Assembly: GCA_015709205.1 (NCBI GenBank)
Contig: JACCQO010000019.1
Coordinates: forward strand, 1 to 62,895
Length of the DNA: 62,895 bases
Direction of reading: 5' to 3'
From: Desulfovibrionaceae bacterium
Lineage (GTDB): Bacteria; Desulfobacterota; Desulfovibrionia; Desulfovibrionales; Desulfovibrionaceae
The stretch's first letter is position 1, and every line of letters begins with the position of its first letter. Position numbers and translations under genes: made by a program. The notes under the pieces are model-generated. The model was not told where the DNA came from. It did not search any database and saw only the letters and a list, made by a program, of their open reading frames with translations. Positions 28,798-39,414 of this stretch are shown one piece after another.

Positions 28798-29900
28798 ACA
28801 ACGTTTCCCGATCCTTGCCCGCCGTGCTCCGGCTCCCCATGGTTGCGTTGCTGCTGGCCGCTGCGGCATTGCCCGCGGCCTGCACCGGCAATGATAAACC
28901 GACGGAACCGGCCATCCGGCCGGTCCGGGTCGTCCGCGTGGAACAAGGCTACGTGGGCGATTCGATCCTCCTGACCGGCCATCTCCGGGCGCGGGACGAA
29001 ACCCGCCTCGCCTTCCGCCTCGCCGGAAAGCTGATCGCCCGGCCCGTCGACGTGGGCGACGAGGTCGGGGCCGGACAGGTCGTGGCTCGCCTCGACGACG
29101 TCATCGAGCGCAACGCCAAGGCCGAGGCCGAGGCCGACCTGGCCGCGGCCCGCGCCACGCTGGAGCAGGTCAAGCTGACGGAAAAACGGACCCGGGCCCT
29201 GCTCAAGGGGGACGCGGTGTCGCAGTCCGACTACGACGACGCGCTGCGCCAATTGCGCACGGCCCAGGCCAAGGTGGACGTGGCCCGGGCCGGCCTGCAC
29301 TCCGCCGAGGAGCAGTTGGGCTATACGGTCCTGAAGGCCGACGCCGACGGCGTGATCACGGAAAAGGGCGCGGAACCGGGCGAGGTCGTCGCCGCGGGCC
29401 AGACGGTCGTGGTCCTGGCCGGCCGCCAGGGCCGGGACGCGATTTTCGGCATGCCCGCCGCGACGCTGCGCCAGGAGCCTGCAAAGGGCCAGGAGGTCGA
29501 AGTCCGGCTGACGGACAATCCCGAGATCAAGGCCCTCGGCCGGGTGCGCGAAATCTCGCCGCAGGCGGACGCCGCCACCCGGACGTTCCAGGTCAAGGTC
29601 GCGCTGGCGGACCCGCCGCGGGGGATGTTCCTCGGCTCCACGGTCGTCGGCCGGTTCGCGCTCCAAGGCGGCGCGTTCATCGAGCTCCCGGCTGCGGCGC
29701 TGTCCATGGCGCAGGGCGCGGCCTCCGTCTGGGTCGTGGACCCCGCGACGCACCAGGTCCACGCGCGCGCCGTGACCGTCGAACGCTACACGCCGGAGAC
29801 CGTGATTCTTTCCCAAGGACTGCAGGCCGACGAACTGGTCGTCACGGCCGGCGTCCAGGACCTGTACGAAGGCCGGACGGTGCGGCTCCTGGACAACTGA
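28794..29900 (+). CDS. RND efflux membrane fusion lipoprotein
   Basis: A 368-residue periplasmic adaptor. A signal peptide ends in a lipobox-like LPAAC, giving a probable lipid anchor near residue 27. Family segments are visible: the lipoyl half-motifs around VRVVRVEQGYVGDSILLTGHLRARDETRLAFRLAGKL and VLKADADGVITEKGAEPGEVVAAGQ, an alpha-hairpin between them, and a beta-barrel (GRVREISPQADAATRTFQVKV). It joins the inner-membrane pump (next gene, 1 nt downstream) to an outer-membrane channel. No channel gene is present here. Confidence 0.9.
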   Translation: MNNVSRSLPAVLRLPMVALLLAAAALPAACTGNDKPTEPAIRPVRVVRVEQGYVGDSILLTGHLRARDETRLAFRLAGKLIARPVDVGDEVGAGQVVARLDDVIERNAKAEAEADLAAARATLEQVKLTEKRTRALLKGDAVSQSDYDDALRQLRTAQAKVDVARAGLHSAEEQLGYTVLKADADGVITEKGAEPGEVVAAGQTVVVLAGRQGRDAIFGMPAATLRQEPAKGQEVEVRLTDNPEIKALGRVREISPQADAATRTFQVKVALADPPRGMFLGSTVVGRFALQGGAFIELPAAALSMAQGAASVWVVDPATHQVHARAVTVERYTPETVILSQGLQADELVVTAGVQDLYEGRTVRLLDN

Positions 29901-29901
29901 C

Positions 29902-32900
29902 ATGGCCGGCAATCTCTCCGCCTGGGCGATTCGCCACAAATCGCTCGTCATCTACTGCATGCTCATGAGCGTCGTCGCCGGGGCCTACTCGTACCTGAAC
30001 CTCGGGCGCAACGAGGACCCGACGTTCACCATCAAGACCATGGTCGTCCAGACCTATTGGCCGGGTGCGACGCAGGACGAGACCATGCTTCAGGTGACCG
30101 ACCGGATCGAAAAGAAGCTCCAGGAGACGCCGTACCTGGACGACCTGAAGAGCTACACCACGGCCGGGGAATCGACCGTCTTCGTCACGCTCAGGAACGT
30201 GATCCCCAAGGCCGAGGTCAAGGACGTCTGGTACCAGGTGCGCAAGAAGGTCGGGGACATCCGGCACACGCTGCCGCAGGATATCGAAGGCCCGTTCTTC
30301 GACGACGAGTTCGACGACACCTACGGCATCATCTACGGCTTCACGGCGGACGGTTTTACCCACCGCGAGCTGCGCGACTACGTGGAAAAGGCCCGCACGC
30401 GGCTGCTGCGGGTGCCGGACGTGTCCAAGATCGAGGTGCTCGGCGCGCAGGACGAGCGCATCTACGTGGAGTTCTCCACGCGGCGGCTGGCCGAGCTGGG
30501 GCTGGACCGCGCGGCGCTGCTCAAGGCCATTGCGGCGCAGAACGCGGTGGCCCCGTCCGGAACCATCCAGACCGAGGGCGAATCCATCCTCGTGCGGGTT
30601 TCCGGCAAGATCCGCTCGGAAAAGGACCTGCGCGCGATCAACTTCGCGGTCGGCGGCGTGATGCTGCGCCTGAGCGACATCGCCACGATCCGGCGCGGCT
30701 ACGCCGATCCACCCCAACCCCTGTTCCGCGTCAACGGCAAAAACGCCCTCGGCCTGGCCATCGCCATGCGCTCGGACGGCGACGTCCTGGCCCTGGAAAA
30801 GAACCTGGCCGCCGCCGTCCAACGCATCAAGGCCGACCTGCCCGTGGGCATCGAGGCCACCCTCGTCGCCAACCAGCCCAAGGTCGTGCGCGAGGCCGTG
30901 CACGGCTTCATGAAGGCCCTTTGGGAGGCGGTGGCCATCGTGCTGGGCATCAGCTTCATCAGCCTGGGGTTGCGCGCGGGCTGGGTTGTGGCGCTTTCCA
31001 TCCCGCTCGTGCTGGCCACGGTCTTCGTGGCCATGGACGTCGCGTCCATCGCCCTGCAGCGCGTCTCGCTGGGTGCGCTGATCATCGCCCTGGGCCTGCT
31101 CGTGGACGACGCCATGATCACCATCGAGAGCATGATCACCAAGCTGGAGGAAGGCTGGGAAAAGCCCCGCGCCGCCTCGTTCGCCTATACCTCCACGGCC
31201 TTTCCCATGCTCACCGGAACCGTGGTCACCATGCTCGGGTTCGTGCCCATCGGCTTCGCCAGGAGCTCGGCCGGCGAATACACCTTCTCGCTCTTCGCGG
31301 TGGTCTCCATCGCCCTGCTCATTTCCTGGATCGTGGCCGTGGTCTTCTCCCCGCTGCTCGGCACAATGATCCTCGGTTCGAAGATCAAGAAGGGCCGGGC
31401 CACGTCCGGCAGGGTCATGGCCGCGTTCCGCGGGCTGCTGCTGTTCTCCATGCGCCACGCAAAAACCACGATCCTCGCGACGCTCGCGCTGTTCGGGCTC
31501 GCGCTGGCGCTGACGCCGCTCGTGCCCAAGCAGTTCTTCCCCTCCTCGGACCGCCCCGAGCTGATGGTCGATCTGCGGCTGCGGCAAAACGCATCGATCT
31601 ACGCCACGGACAAGGCTTCCCAGCGCCTCGACGCGCTCCTGCGCGCCGATCCCGACATCGACCACTGGAGTTCCTACGTCGGCCGCGGGGCGATCCGCTT
31701 CTACCTCCCGCTGGACGTGCAGCTGGCCAACGACTTCTTCACCGAAACCGTCATCGTGGCCAAGAGCACCGAGGCCCGCGAGCGCGTCCGCAAGCGGCTG
31801 GAAGCGGCGCTGGACACGTCCTTCCCCGAGGTGGACGCCCGCGTCTTCCCGCTGGAGCTGGGCCCGCCGGTCGGCTGGCCGGTGCAGTACCGCGTCAGCG
31901 GCGAATCGCCGACCACGGTCCGGGAGATCGCCAACCGGGTCGCCCAGGTGATGGGCGCGAGCCCGGACCTCCAGAAGGTCAGCTTCAACTGGATGGAGCC
32001 GACGCGCAGGCTGCGGATCCGCGTCGACCAGGACCAGGCCCGGCTGTTGGGACTCAGTTCGTCGGACGTGGCCACGATGCTCTACGCGGCGCTCTCGGGC
32101 ATCACGGTGACCCGGGTGCGCGACGACATCTACCTGATCGACGTGGTCGCACGCGCCGAGGACGCCGAGCGCGCCTCGCTGGATACGATCCGCACGCTGG
32201 AGCTGCCGCTGGCCAACGGCCGCACGGTGCCGCTATCGGAACTGGCCGCCGTGGACTACGGGCAGGCGCTGCCCCTGGTCTGGCGCAGGGACCGGCTGCC
32301 GACCCTGACCGTCCAGGCGGACGTGGTCGGCGCGGTGATGCCCGACACGGCGGTGGAGCATCTGCGGCCGAAGATGGAGCGGCTGCGCCGGGAACTGCCG
32401 CCGGGCTACCGCATCGCGGACGGCGGCAGCGTGGAGGAAAGCGCCAAGTCCGAGGCCTCGGTCGTCGCGGTCTTTCCGATCATGCTCATCCTCATGCTCA
32501 CGGTGCTCATGATCCAGCTGCAGAGCTTCCACCACCTCTTCCTGGTCTGCAGCGTCGCGCCCCTCGGGCTGGTCGGCGTGGTCCTGGCGCTGCTGGCCAC
32601 GCACCAGCCCATGGGCTTCGTGGCGCTGCTGGGCGTGGTCGCCCTGATCGGCATGATCATCCGCAATTCGGTCATCCTGGTCCACCAGATCGAGGTGGAG
32701 AAGAACGCGGGCAAGTCGCCCTGGGACGCCGTCGTGGCCGCGACGCTGCTGCGCTTCCGGCCGATCATGCTCACGGCCATGGCCGCGATCCTGGGCATGC
32801 TGCCCATCGCGCCCACCGTCTTCTGGGGGCCCATGGCCAACGCCATCATGGGCGGGCTCGCCGGGGCCACGCTGCTCACGCTGCTCTTCCTGCCCTCGCT

Positions 32901-32955
32901 CTACGTGACCTGGTTCCGCATTCGCGAGCCCGCCGCCCCCCACGCCGCGCCATAG
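29902..32955 (+). CDS. RND efflux permease (AcrB/HAE superfamily)
   Basis: A 1017-residue, 12-helix proton-driven pump. TM1 is followed by a large periplasmic loop (YLNLGRNEDPTFTIKTMVVQTYWPGATQDE). The TM4 motif LGLLVDDAMITIESM (near residues 395-409) carries the paired Asp used in proton relay. A second loop and TM10-12 (LLGVVALIGMIIRNSVILVHQIE) follow. The sequence diverges from classical AcrB and resembles the uncharacterised short HAE group often found with lipoprotein adaptors. The operon ends convergently with a second RND gene. The substrate is unknown. Confidence 0.93.
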   Translation: MAGNLSAWAIRHKSLVIYCMLMSVVAGAYSYLNLGRNEDPTFTIKTMVVQTYWPGATQDETMLQVTDRIEKKLQETPYLDDLKSYTTAGESTVFVTLRNVIPKAEVKDVWYQVRKKVGDIRHTLPQDIEGPFFDDEFDDTYGIIYGFTADGFTHRELRDYVEKARTRLLRVPDVSKIEVLGAQDERIYVEFSTRRLAELGLDRAALLKAIAAQNAVAPSGTIQTEGESILVRVSGKIRSEKDLRAINFAVGGVMLRLSDIATIRRGYADPPQPLFRVNGKNALGLAIAMRSDGDVLALEKNLAAAVQRIKADLPVGIEATLVANQPKVVREAVHGFMKALWEAVAIVLGISFISLGLRAGWVVALSIPLVLATVFVAMDVASIALQRVSLGALIIALGLLVDDAMITIESMITKLEEGWEKPRAASFAYTSTAFPMLTGTVVTMLGFVPIGFARSSAGEYTFSLFAVVSIALLISWIVAVVFSPLLGTMILGSKIKKGRATSGRVMAAFRGLLLFSMRHAKTTILATLALFGLALALTPLVPKQFFPSSDRPELMVDLRLRQNASIYATDKASQRLDALLRADPDIDHWSSYVGRGAIRFYLPLDVQLANDFFTETVIVAKSTEARERVRKRLEAALDTSFPEVDARVFPLELGPPVGWPVQYRVSGESPTTVREIANRVAQVMGASPDLQKVSFNWMEPTRRLRIRVDQDQARLLGLSSSDVATMLYAALSGITVTRVRDDIYLIDVVARAEDAERASLDTIRTLELPLANGRTVPLSELAAVDYGQALPLVWRRDRLPTLTVQADVVGAVMPDTAVEHLRPKMERLRRELPPGYRIADGGSVEESAKSEASVVAVFPIMLILMLTVLMIQLQSFHHLFLVCSVAPLGLVGVVLALLATHQPMGFVALLGVVALIGMIIRNSVILVHQIEVEKNAGKSPWDAVVAATLLRFRPIMLTAMAAILGMLPIAPTVFWGPMANAIMGGLAGATLLTLLFLPSLYVTWFRIREPAAPHAAP

Positions 32956-33013
32956 CCCGCCCCGATCCCGGGGCTCCGGCTCATTCCCGCGCGGCCCGTT
33001 TCCGAGGCCCCGC

Positions 33014-36000
33014 CTAGGCCGGCGCGTCCTCGTCATTGCCGCTCGGCTTGAACTTGAAGACGCGCCGCAGCCCCACGTAGAGCAGGGGGATGAAGAAGAC
33101 CCCGAGCACCGTGGCCGCGATCATGCCGCCCATGACGCCGATGCCCACGGAGTTCTGCGCGCCGGAGCCCGCGCCCGAGGCCACGGCCAGGGGCGAGACG
33201 CCGAGGATGAAGGCGAAGGAGGTCATCAGGATCGGCCGGAGCCTGAGGCGCGCGGCCGTGAGCGTGGCCTCCACCACCCCGGCCCCGGCCTCCTGCTGGG
33301 CCACGGCGAACTCCACAATGAGGATGGCGTTCTTGGCGGCCAGGCCGATGGTCGTGAGCAGGCCGACCTTGAAGTACACGTCGTTGGTCTGGCCGAAGAG
33401 GCTCGCGGCGAACAGCGCGCCGAAGATGCCCACGGGCACCGCGAGGATGACCGCGAAGGGGATCGACCAGCTCTCGTACAGGGCCGCGAGGCAGAGGAAG
33501 ACCACGAGCACGGAGAGGGCGTAGAGCGGCGCGGCCTGGTTGCCGGAGAGTTCCTCCTGGGCCGAAAGGCCGGTCCACTGCAGGTTGAAGCCCGCGGGCA
33601 GTCGGGCGACGAGGCGCTCGATCTCGCGCATGGCGTCGCCGGAGCTGACGCTCTGGGCGGCCTGCCCCTGGATCTCCATGGCCGAGGAACCGTTGTAGCG
33701 CTCCAGGCGCGGGGAGTCGTAGGTCCAGCGGCCCGAGGCGAAGGAGGAGAACGGCACCATGGACCCGGCGCCGTTGCGCACGTACCAGCGGTTCACGTCC
33801 TCGGGCTGCATGCGGAAGTCCTTGTCGCCCTGCAGGTAGACCGGCTTGACGCGGCCGCGGTCGATGAAGTCGTTGACGTAGTCGCTGCCCCAGGCCGTGG
33901 CCAGGGTCGTGTTGATGTCCGCGAAGGAGAGCCCCAGGGCGCTGGCCTTCTCCTGGTCGATGTCGATGTGGTACTGGGGCTCGTCCTCCTGGCCGTTGGG
34001 CCGGGTGTTGGCCAGCAGCGGGCTCTGCGCGGCCATGCCCAGGAGCTGGTTGCGCACCTCGGTCAGCCGCGCGTGCCCGGCCCCGTTGATGTCCTGCAGG
34101 TAGAAGTCGAAGCCGTTGGAGGTGCCCATGCCGTGGATGGCGGGCGGGGCCAGGGTGAAGATGCGGGCCTGCTTCATCTGCGAGAAGGCGCGCATGGCCC
34201 GCCCGGCCACGGCCTGGGCCGAAAGGGCGGCCGAATGGCGTTCGTCGAAGGGCTTGAGCCGGATGAAGGCGATGCCCACGTTCTGGCCCGCGCCGCTGAA
34301 GCTGAAGCCCAGGGTGCTGAACACGCCCTCCACGGCGTCCTTCTCCTGGGTCAGGAAGTAGTCGCGGACCTTGTCCATGGCCCGGGAGGTGCGCTCCTGG
34401 GTCGCGCCCACGGGCAGCTGCACGCTGGTGATCAGGATGCCCTGGTCCTCCACCGGGAGGAAGGAGCTCGGCAGGCGCACGAACAGCCAGCCCATGGCCA
34501 CCGCAAGCGCCAGGAAGACCAGCAGGAAGCGGCCCGTGCGGCGCAGCATCCAGGCCGTGCCGGAGCAGTAGGCGTCGGTGCTGCGGTCGAAGACGCGGTT
34601 GAACCAGCCGAAGAACCCGCGCTGGCTGGCGTGGTTTTTTTTGGCCGGGCGCAGGATCGAGGCGCACAGCGCCGGGGTCAGGATCAGCGCCACCAGGACC
34701 GAGAGGATCATGGCCGAGACGATGGTCACGGAGAACTGACGGTAGATGACGCCCACGGACCCGCCGAAGAAGGCCATGGGCACGAAGACCGCGGAGAGCA
34801 CCGTGGCGATGCCCACCAGGGCCCCGGAGATCTCCTTCATGGACTTGCGCGTGGCCGCGCGCGGGGAGAGCCCCTCCTCGGCCATGACGCGCTCCACGTT
34901 CTCGACCACCACGATGGCGTCGTCCACGAGCAGGCCGATGGCCAGGACCATGGCGAACATGGTCAGGGTGTTGATGGAGTAGCCCGCCACCGAGAGCACC
35001 GCGAAGGTGCCGAGCAGGACCACGGGCACGGCGATGGTCGGGATGAAGGTGGCCCGGATGTTCTGCAGAAAGACGAGCATCACCAGGAAGACCAGCACCA
35101 CGGCCTCGATCAGCGTCTCCACCACGTCGCGGATGGAGAGCTTGACGAAGGGCGTGGTGTCGTAGGGATAGACGACCGTAAGCCCCTTGGGCAGGGTCGA
35201 GGAGAGCTTGGCGATGGTGTTTTCCACGGCCTCGGCGGTCTGGATGGCGTTGGCCCCGGTGGCCAGCTTGATGGCCAGGCCCGCGGCGGGCTTGCCGTTG
35301 TATTCGGCGCTCGTGGTGTAGCTCTCGGCGGCCAGCTCCACGTCGGCCACGTCGCGGATGCGCACCACCGAGCCGTCCGAGGCGCTCTTGAGGATGATGT
35401 CGCGGAACTGCTCCGGGGTCTGCAGACGGCTGCGCGCGGTGACGATGGCGTTGAGCTGCTGGCCCTTGCGCGCGGGCAGCCCGCCGAGCTGGCCCGCGGC
35501 GATCTGGGTGTTCTGGGCCTGGATGGCCGTGGCCACGTCGCCGGGCATCAGCGAATACTCGGCGAGCTTGTCCGGATTGAGCCAGATGCGCATGGCGTAG
35601 GCCGAGGCGAAGAGCTGGGTGTCGCCCACGCCCTCCACGCGCTTGAGGGTGTCGTTGAGCGAGCTGTCCACGTAATCGGCGATGTCCACCGAGGACATGG
35701 AGCCGTCCGAGGAGACGAAGCCGATGACCATCAGGAAGCTGGCCGTGGACTTGGTCACGCTCAGGCCGTTGCTCTGGACCACGTCGGGCAGCTGCGAGGT
35801 GACCTGCTGCAGCTTGTTCTGCACCTGCATCTGGGCCACGTCGGGGTCCGCGGCGTTGGTGAAGGTCAGGCTGATGTCCGTCGACCCGGTGGAGGTCGAG
35901 GTCGAGGTCATGTAGTCGAGGTTGTCGATGCCGGTCATGCCCTGCTCGATGACCTTGGTCACCGAATTCTCCACGGTCTGGGCGTCCGCGCCGGGATAGG

Positions 36001-36142
36001 TGGCGCTGACGCTCACGGTGGTCGGCGCGATGTCCGGGTATTGCGAGATCGACAGCGTGTTCAGGGCCAGCAGCCCCGCGAGCATGATGACGATGGCGAT
36101 GACCCAGGCGAAGATGGGCCGCCGGATGAAGAATTCCGACAT
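33014..36142 (-). CDS. RND multidrug efflux permease, HAE1 (AcrB/MexB type)
   Basis: A 1042-residue AcrB-family pump. It begins [23 protein letters not shown] and has [32 protein letters not shown], the TM4 relay motif [34 protein letters not shown], and a closing TM block with [14 protein letters not shown]. This is the classical broad-substrate exporter layout. It forms an operon with the adaptor gene upstream (6-nt gap) and converges with the other RND operon. No TolC-type gene adjoins either system, so both must use a channel encoded elsewhere. Confidence 0.96.
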   Translation of the reverse strand: MSEFFIRRPIFAWVIAIVIMLAGLLALNTLSISQYPDIAPTTVSVSATYPGADAQTVENSVTKVIEQGMTGIDNLDYMTSTSTSTGSTDISLTFTNAADPDVAQMQVQNKLQQVTSQLPDVVQSNGLSVTKSTASFLMVIGFVSSDGSMSSVDIADYVDSSLNDTLKRVEGVGDTQLFASAYAMRIWLNPDKLAEYSLMPGDVATAIQAQNTQIAAGQLGGLPARKGQQLNAIVTARSRLQTPEQFRDIILKSASDGSVVRIRDVADVELAAESYTTSAEYNGKPAAGLAIKLATGANAIQTAEAVENTIAKLSSTLPKGLTVVYPYDTTPFVKLSIRDVVETLIEAVVLVFLVMLVFLQNIRATFIPTIAVPVVLLGTFAVLSVAGYSINTLTMFAMVLAIGLLVDDAIVVVENVERVMAEEGLSPRAATRKSMKEISGALVGIATVLSAVFVPMAFFGGSVGVIYRQFSVTIVSAMILSVLVALILTPALCASILRPAKKNHASQRGFFGWFNRVFDRSTDAYCSGTAWMLRRTGRFLLVFLALAVAMGWLFVRLPSSFLPVEDQGILITSVQLPVGATQERTSRAMDKVRDYFLTQEKDAVEGVFSTLGFSFSGAGQNVGIAFIRLKPFDERHSAALSAQAVAGRAMRAFSQMKQARIFTLAPPAIHGMGTSNGFDFYLQDINGAGHARLTEVRNQLLGMAAQSPLLANTRPNGQEDEPQYHIDIDQEKASALGLSFADINTTLATAWGSDYVNDFIDRGRVKPVYLQGDKDFRMQPEDVNRWYVRNGAGSMVPFSSFASGRWTYDSPRLERYNGSSAMEIQGQAAQSVSSGDAMREIERLVARLPAGFNLQWTGLSAQEELSGNQAAPLYALSVLVVFLCLAALYESWSIPFAVILAVPVGIFGALFAASLFGQTNDVYFKVGLLTTIGLAAKNAILIVEFAVAQQEAGAGVVEATLTAARLRLRPILMTSFAFILGVSPLAVASGAGSGAQNSVGIGVMGGMIAATVLGVFFIPLLYVGLRRVFKFKPSGNDEDAPA

Positions 36143-36148
36143 GGGGGC

Positions 36149-37423
36149 CTACCCTTCCTTGACGGCCGGGACGGCGGAGCCGGTGTCGCCACCGGCCTGC
36201 AGCGGATGGAGCTCGCCCGTGGCGTCGTCCACGACCATGGCCGTGGGCGCGACCTTCTGCCCCACGCTCACGAACTGCGACCCCTTGACCACGACGCGGT
36301 CGCCGTCCTCCAGGCCGGTATCCACCAGCCAGGAATTGCCCACGTTCTGGCGTACCGCGAGGATCCGCTCCCGCACCGTGTCGTTTTGGTCCACGAGCAG
36401 GACCACGGGCTCGCCCTTGGTGTTCCGGCTCACGGCCCGCTGCGGCACCAGAAAGCAGTCGTCCACCACGCCCTGCTTGACGATGGCGCGCACGTACATG
36501 CCCGGCAGGAGCAGCCGGTCCGGGTTGGGGAACTCGGCGCGCAGGGTGTAGGTGCCCATGCCCTGGTCCACGTTGGCCTCGGCGAACTCCAGGGTCCCCT
36601 CCAGGGGGTAGAGCGTGCCGTTCTCCAGCTTCAGCCGCACGCCGATCTTGGGCCCGAGCGTGGTCATCCGCCCGGAGGCGATGGCCTGGCGCAGGTCCAG
36701 GAAGCTGTTGCTCGACTGGGTCAGGTCCACGTTGACCGGATCGAGGCTGCGGATGGTCGTCAGCGCCGTGGCCTGGTTGGCGGTCACCAGCGCGCCCGGG
36801 GTCAGGGCGGACTTGTCGATCCGCCCGCTGATGGGCGCCTTGATCGCGGTGTAGCCGAGGTTGATGCGCGCGGTCTCCACTGCGGCCGTGGCCGCGGCCA
36901 CCGCGGCCCTGTCCTCCTCGAAGGTGGCCTTGGCGTCCTCGTAGTCCTGCTTGCTGATGGCCCCGTGGCGGATGAGCTCGGCGTAGCGCTTGGCCTTGCT
37001 CTCCGAGCTGGGCAGCGCGGCCTGGGCCTGCTGCAGCGCGGCCACGGCGTTGTCATAGGCGGCCTGGTAGGTCGCGGGGTCGATGCGGTAGAGCACGTCC
37101 CCGGCCTTGACCTCGCTGCCCTCGCGGAAGAGCCGCTCGCGGATGATGCCGTCCACCTGCGGGCGCACCTCGGCCACCAGCGAGGCCGAGGTCCGGCCCG
37201 GCAGTTCGGTGGTCAGAACCACGGATTGGCGGTGCAGCGTGACCACTCCGACCTCCACCGGCGCGGCCGGGACCTGGGCCTGCGACGTCTTCTCGTCGCA
37301 GCCCGGGAGAACGGCCAGGACCAGCAGGCACAGGCAGGCCGCCAACAGGGCCGCGACCCTGGCACATGCAGGGCCACGAACGGGGCCACGGGCCGATATG
37401 TCATGCAATTCATTGATGTACAA
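36149..37423 (-). CDS. RND efflux membrane fusion lipoprotein (AcrA/MexA type)
   Basis: A 424-residue adaptor with signal sequence and lipobox (LAVLPGC). AcrA-family blocks are PVEVGVVTLHRQSVVLTTELPGRTSA, VRPQVDGIIRERLFREGSEVKAGDVLYRIDPATYQAAYDNA, TAIKAPISGRIDKSALTPGALV and FLVPQRAVSRNTKGEP. The start is taken at TTG 37423, because AAGGAGG lies 8 nt before it. An in-frame ATG 12 codons upstream has no ribosome site and lies inside the operator region. It partners the HAE1 pump downstream. Confidence 0.9.
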   Translation of the reverse strand: MYINELHDISARGPVRGPACARVAALLAACLCLLVLAVLPGCDEKTSQAQVPAAPVEVGVVTLHRQSVVLTTELPGRTSASLVAEVRPQVDGIIRERLFREGSEVKAGDVLYRIDPATYQAAYDNAVAALQQAQAALPSSESKAKRYAELIRHGAISKQDYEDAKATFEEDRAAVAAATAAVETARINLGYTAIKAPISGRIDKSALTPGALVTANQATALTTIRSLDPVNVDLTQSSNSFLDLRQAIASGRMTTLGPKIGVRLKLENGTLYPLEGTLEFAEANVDQGMGTYTLRAEFPNPDRLLLPGMYVRAIVKQGVVDDCFLVPQRAVSRNTKGEPVVLLVDQNDTVRERILAVRQNVGNSWLVDTGLEDGDRVVVKGSQFVSVGQKVAPTAMVVDDATGELHPLQAGGDTGSAVPAVKEG

Positions 37424-37457
37424 TTTTGAATCCTCCTTGACACGCCGAAGCGTCGTC

Positions 37458-37490
37458 ATTTACGGTACTCGCCAGTACCTCTATTTACGG
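37458..37490. promoter_or_regulatory. Operator between MFP/RND operon and divergent tetR
   Basis: GGTACT-CGCC-AGTACC (37464-37479) is a perfect 6-4-6 palindrome. It is flanked by direct repeats ATTTACGG at 37458-37465 and 37483-37490. It lies in the 121-bp divergent gap, so binding of the adjacent TetR protein would control both directions. Confidence 0.7.
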
Positions 37491-37544
37491 CATGCCCCGA
37501 TGTCAAGCCAAGGAAGTGTAAAAATCACGTTACGAGGAGGCGAC

Positions 37545-38189
37545 ATGGGAAAGGAGACCGCGAAGCCGCGCCGGGGACGACCCAAGACCATGCCCGACGA
37601 GCAGCGCCGGGCCGAGATCCTCGCCACGGCGGAAGAGATCTTCGTGCGCAAGGGGTACGGGGGGACGTCCACCGACGAGATCGCCGCGCGCTGCCGCATC
37701 TCCAAGCAGACCCTGTACCGCCTCTTCCCCGGCAAGCAGGACCTCTTCGTGGCCATGGCCCAGGCCCACAGCGCGCGGATGATCGACCTCGCGGCGGACT
37801 ACGACGACCTGCCGCTCGACGAGGCCCTGGCGAAAATCTTCATGATCGAGCTGGACCAGCGGGCCTACGAGGTGCGCGCCACCTTCCTGCGCGCCCTGTT
37901 CACGGAATCCCTCCAGCACCCCGAATTCCAGGACTCCCTGAAGCGCCGCGCGGGCGCCAGGACGCGCGCCGAGCTCACGGCCTGGCTGGACCGGCAGTGC
38001 CGCAAGCGGGGCCTGACCATCGCGGACACGGCCAGCGCGGCCCACATGCTCATGGACGTGTTCACCGGCTCGGTCATCTTCGACGCCGTGGGCGGATTCG
38101 GCTGGTCCGGCCTGGCCGAGCGCAGCGCCCACTTCCGCCAGTGCATCGCCATCGTGCTGCGCGGCATCGCGCCCGTCCCGGCCCGCTGA
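37545..38189 (+). CDS. TetR-family repressor divergent from RND operon
   Basis: A 214-residue regulator. A basic N-terminal arm (PRRGRPKTMP) precedes the TetR helix-turn-helix (RAEILATAEEIFVRKGYGGTSTDEIAARCRISKQTLYRLFPGKQDLFVAM, about 22-70). The helical C-terminal domain belongs to the AcrR-like C-terminal class (HMLMDVFTGSVIFDAVGG). GAGGAGG precedes the ATG. The position, divergent from the AcrAB-type genes with a palindrome between, indicates a local repressor of that pump. Confidence 0.9.
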   Translation: MGKETAKPRRGRPKTMPDEQRRAEILATAEEIFVRKGYGGTSTDEIAARCRISKQTLYRLFPGKQDLFVAMAQAHSARMIDLAADYDDLPLDEALAKIFMIELDQRAYEVRATFLRALFTESLQHPEFQDSLKRRAGARTRAELTAWLDRQCRKRGLTIADTASAAHMLMDVFTGSVIFDAVGGFGWSGLAERSAHFRQCIAIVLRGIAPVPAR

Positions 38190-38228
38190 CGTCCGCCCCG
38201 GTCCGCCGACCGGCTTCCGCCCGGCGCG

Positions 38229-39368
38229 TCATTCCCACCAGCGCGAAAACGACTGCCTCTCGTCGGCCAGGTCCACCACCTCGCCGATCCTCGGGGTGAG
38301 CAGTCGGTAGGGCTTGTCCCGGCTCGCCGCGACAAAGCGCCGGAAAGGATCGTCCCAGGAGTGGAAGGCGATGCTGAACTTGCCCGCGTGCGACGGCAAC
38401 GCGGCCCGCGCGCGCAGGTCCACGGCCGCCTGCGCGGACCGCTCGGGCGCCATGTGCACGCCCGGCCAGGCGTCGGCGTACTGCCCGCTGTCCAGCAGGG
38501 CGACGTCGAAGCCGCCGAACCGCTCGCCCAATTCCTTGAAGTGCGGCCCGTAGCCGCTGTCCCCGCTGTAGAAGACGCTGCGCTTCGGCGTGAGCAGCGC
38601 GAAGGAGGCCCAGAGGGTCTTGTTCCGGTCCAGCCAGCGGCCGGAAAAGTGGCGCGCGGTGAGCACGTGCACCGTGAGCGCGTCGTCCGGCGCGCCCCTC
38701 TCCAGGCGCACCGCCTCGTCCCAGTCCGCCTCGCGGACCATGGATTCCGGGAAGCCCCAGCGGGCGAAGTGCTCGCCCACGCCGAGCCCCGTGACCACCT
38801 GCCGGACGCGGGGCCGCAGCGCGGTCACGGTGGCGTGGTCCAGATGATCCCAGTGGTCGTGGGAGACGAGCAGGAGGTCGATCTCCGGCATGTCCGCGGC
38901 CGTGTAGGGGTTGGCGCCCTCGAAGGCCCGGGTGCTGAAGAACACGGGCGAGGCGTAGGCGCTGAAGACCGGATCGATCAGGATGGTCCGCCCGCCGAGC
39001 TGGAGAAACCAGGAGGAGTGCCCGAGCCAGACGAGCAGGTCCCTGCCCTTGTCCAGGGCCTTGAGGTCCGTTTTGACCACGGGCACGGGGCCGGGCGGCG
39101 TGGGATTCTCGCGCGGCTGGAAGAAGAATTTGGCGAAGGCCCGCAGGGCCGACCCGCCCTGCGCGCGCCGCCGGATGGGCACGCGGTTGCGGAACGCGCC
39201 GTCGCGCCAATTGGGAGAACGCTGGACCTTGGCCAGCCGGTCCCCCTGGGGGAGGCGGCCGAACTTTTCCTGGCGCGGGAACAGGTTCCCGGCAACGACC
39301 AGGAGGACGGCCAAGAAGGCGATAAGGGCGACGCTGACGAGCATGATCTTGCGGAGTCTCTTCTTCAT
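38229..39368 (-). CDS. Metallo-beta-lactamase-fold hydrolase, UlaG/NAPE-PLD-like
   Basis: A 379-residue protein with one N-terminal membrane anchor (residues about 8-28). The MBL fold carries WLGHSSWFLQLGGRTILIDPVFS and the zinc motif SHDHWDHLD, with later metal residues in SGDSGYGPHF and SHAGKFSIAFHSWDDP. The layout resembles bacterial members related to N-acyl-phosphatidylethanolamine phospholipase D. The probable location is the periplasmic face of the inner membrane. A lipid or phosphodiester substrate is possible, but there is no direct evidence. It precedes no obvious partner; the cupin gene next to it is 46 nt away on the same strand. Confidence 0.82.
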   Translation of the reverse strand: MKKRLRKIMLVSVALIAFLAVLLVVAGNLFPRQEKFGRLPQGDRLAKVQRSPNWRDGAFRNRVPIRRRAQGGSALRAFAKFFFQPRENPTPPGPVPVVKTDLKALDKGRDLLVWLGHSSWFLQLGGRTILIDPVFSAYASPVFFSTRAFEGANPYTAADMPEIDLLLVSHDHWDHLDHATVTALRPRVRQVVTGLGVGEHFARWGFPESMVREADWDEAVRLERGAPDDALTVHVLTARHFSGRWLDRNKTLWASFALLTPKRSVFYSGDSGYGPHFKELGERFGGFDVALLDSGQYADAWPGVHMAPERSAQAAVDLRARAALPSHAGKFSIAFHSWDDPFRRFVAASRDKPYRLLTPRIGEVVDLADERQSFSRWWE

Positions 39369-39414
39369 GGGAGGGGGAAGATGGGCAGGACGGGGTGCGG
39401 AAACGGCGCGGCCC

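Noticed and set aside
33968-37429. 1153-codon open frame opposite the RND/MFP operon
   Set aside because: It is an antisense shadow of the AcrAB-type genes.
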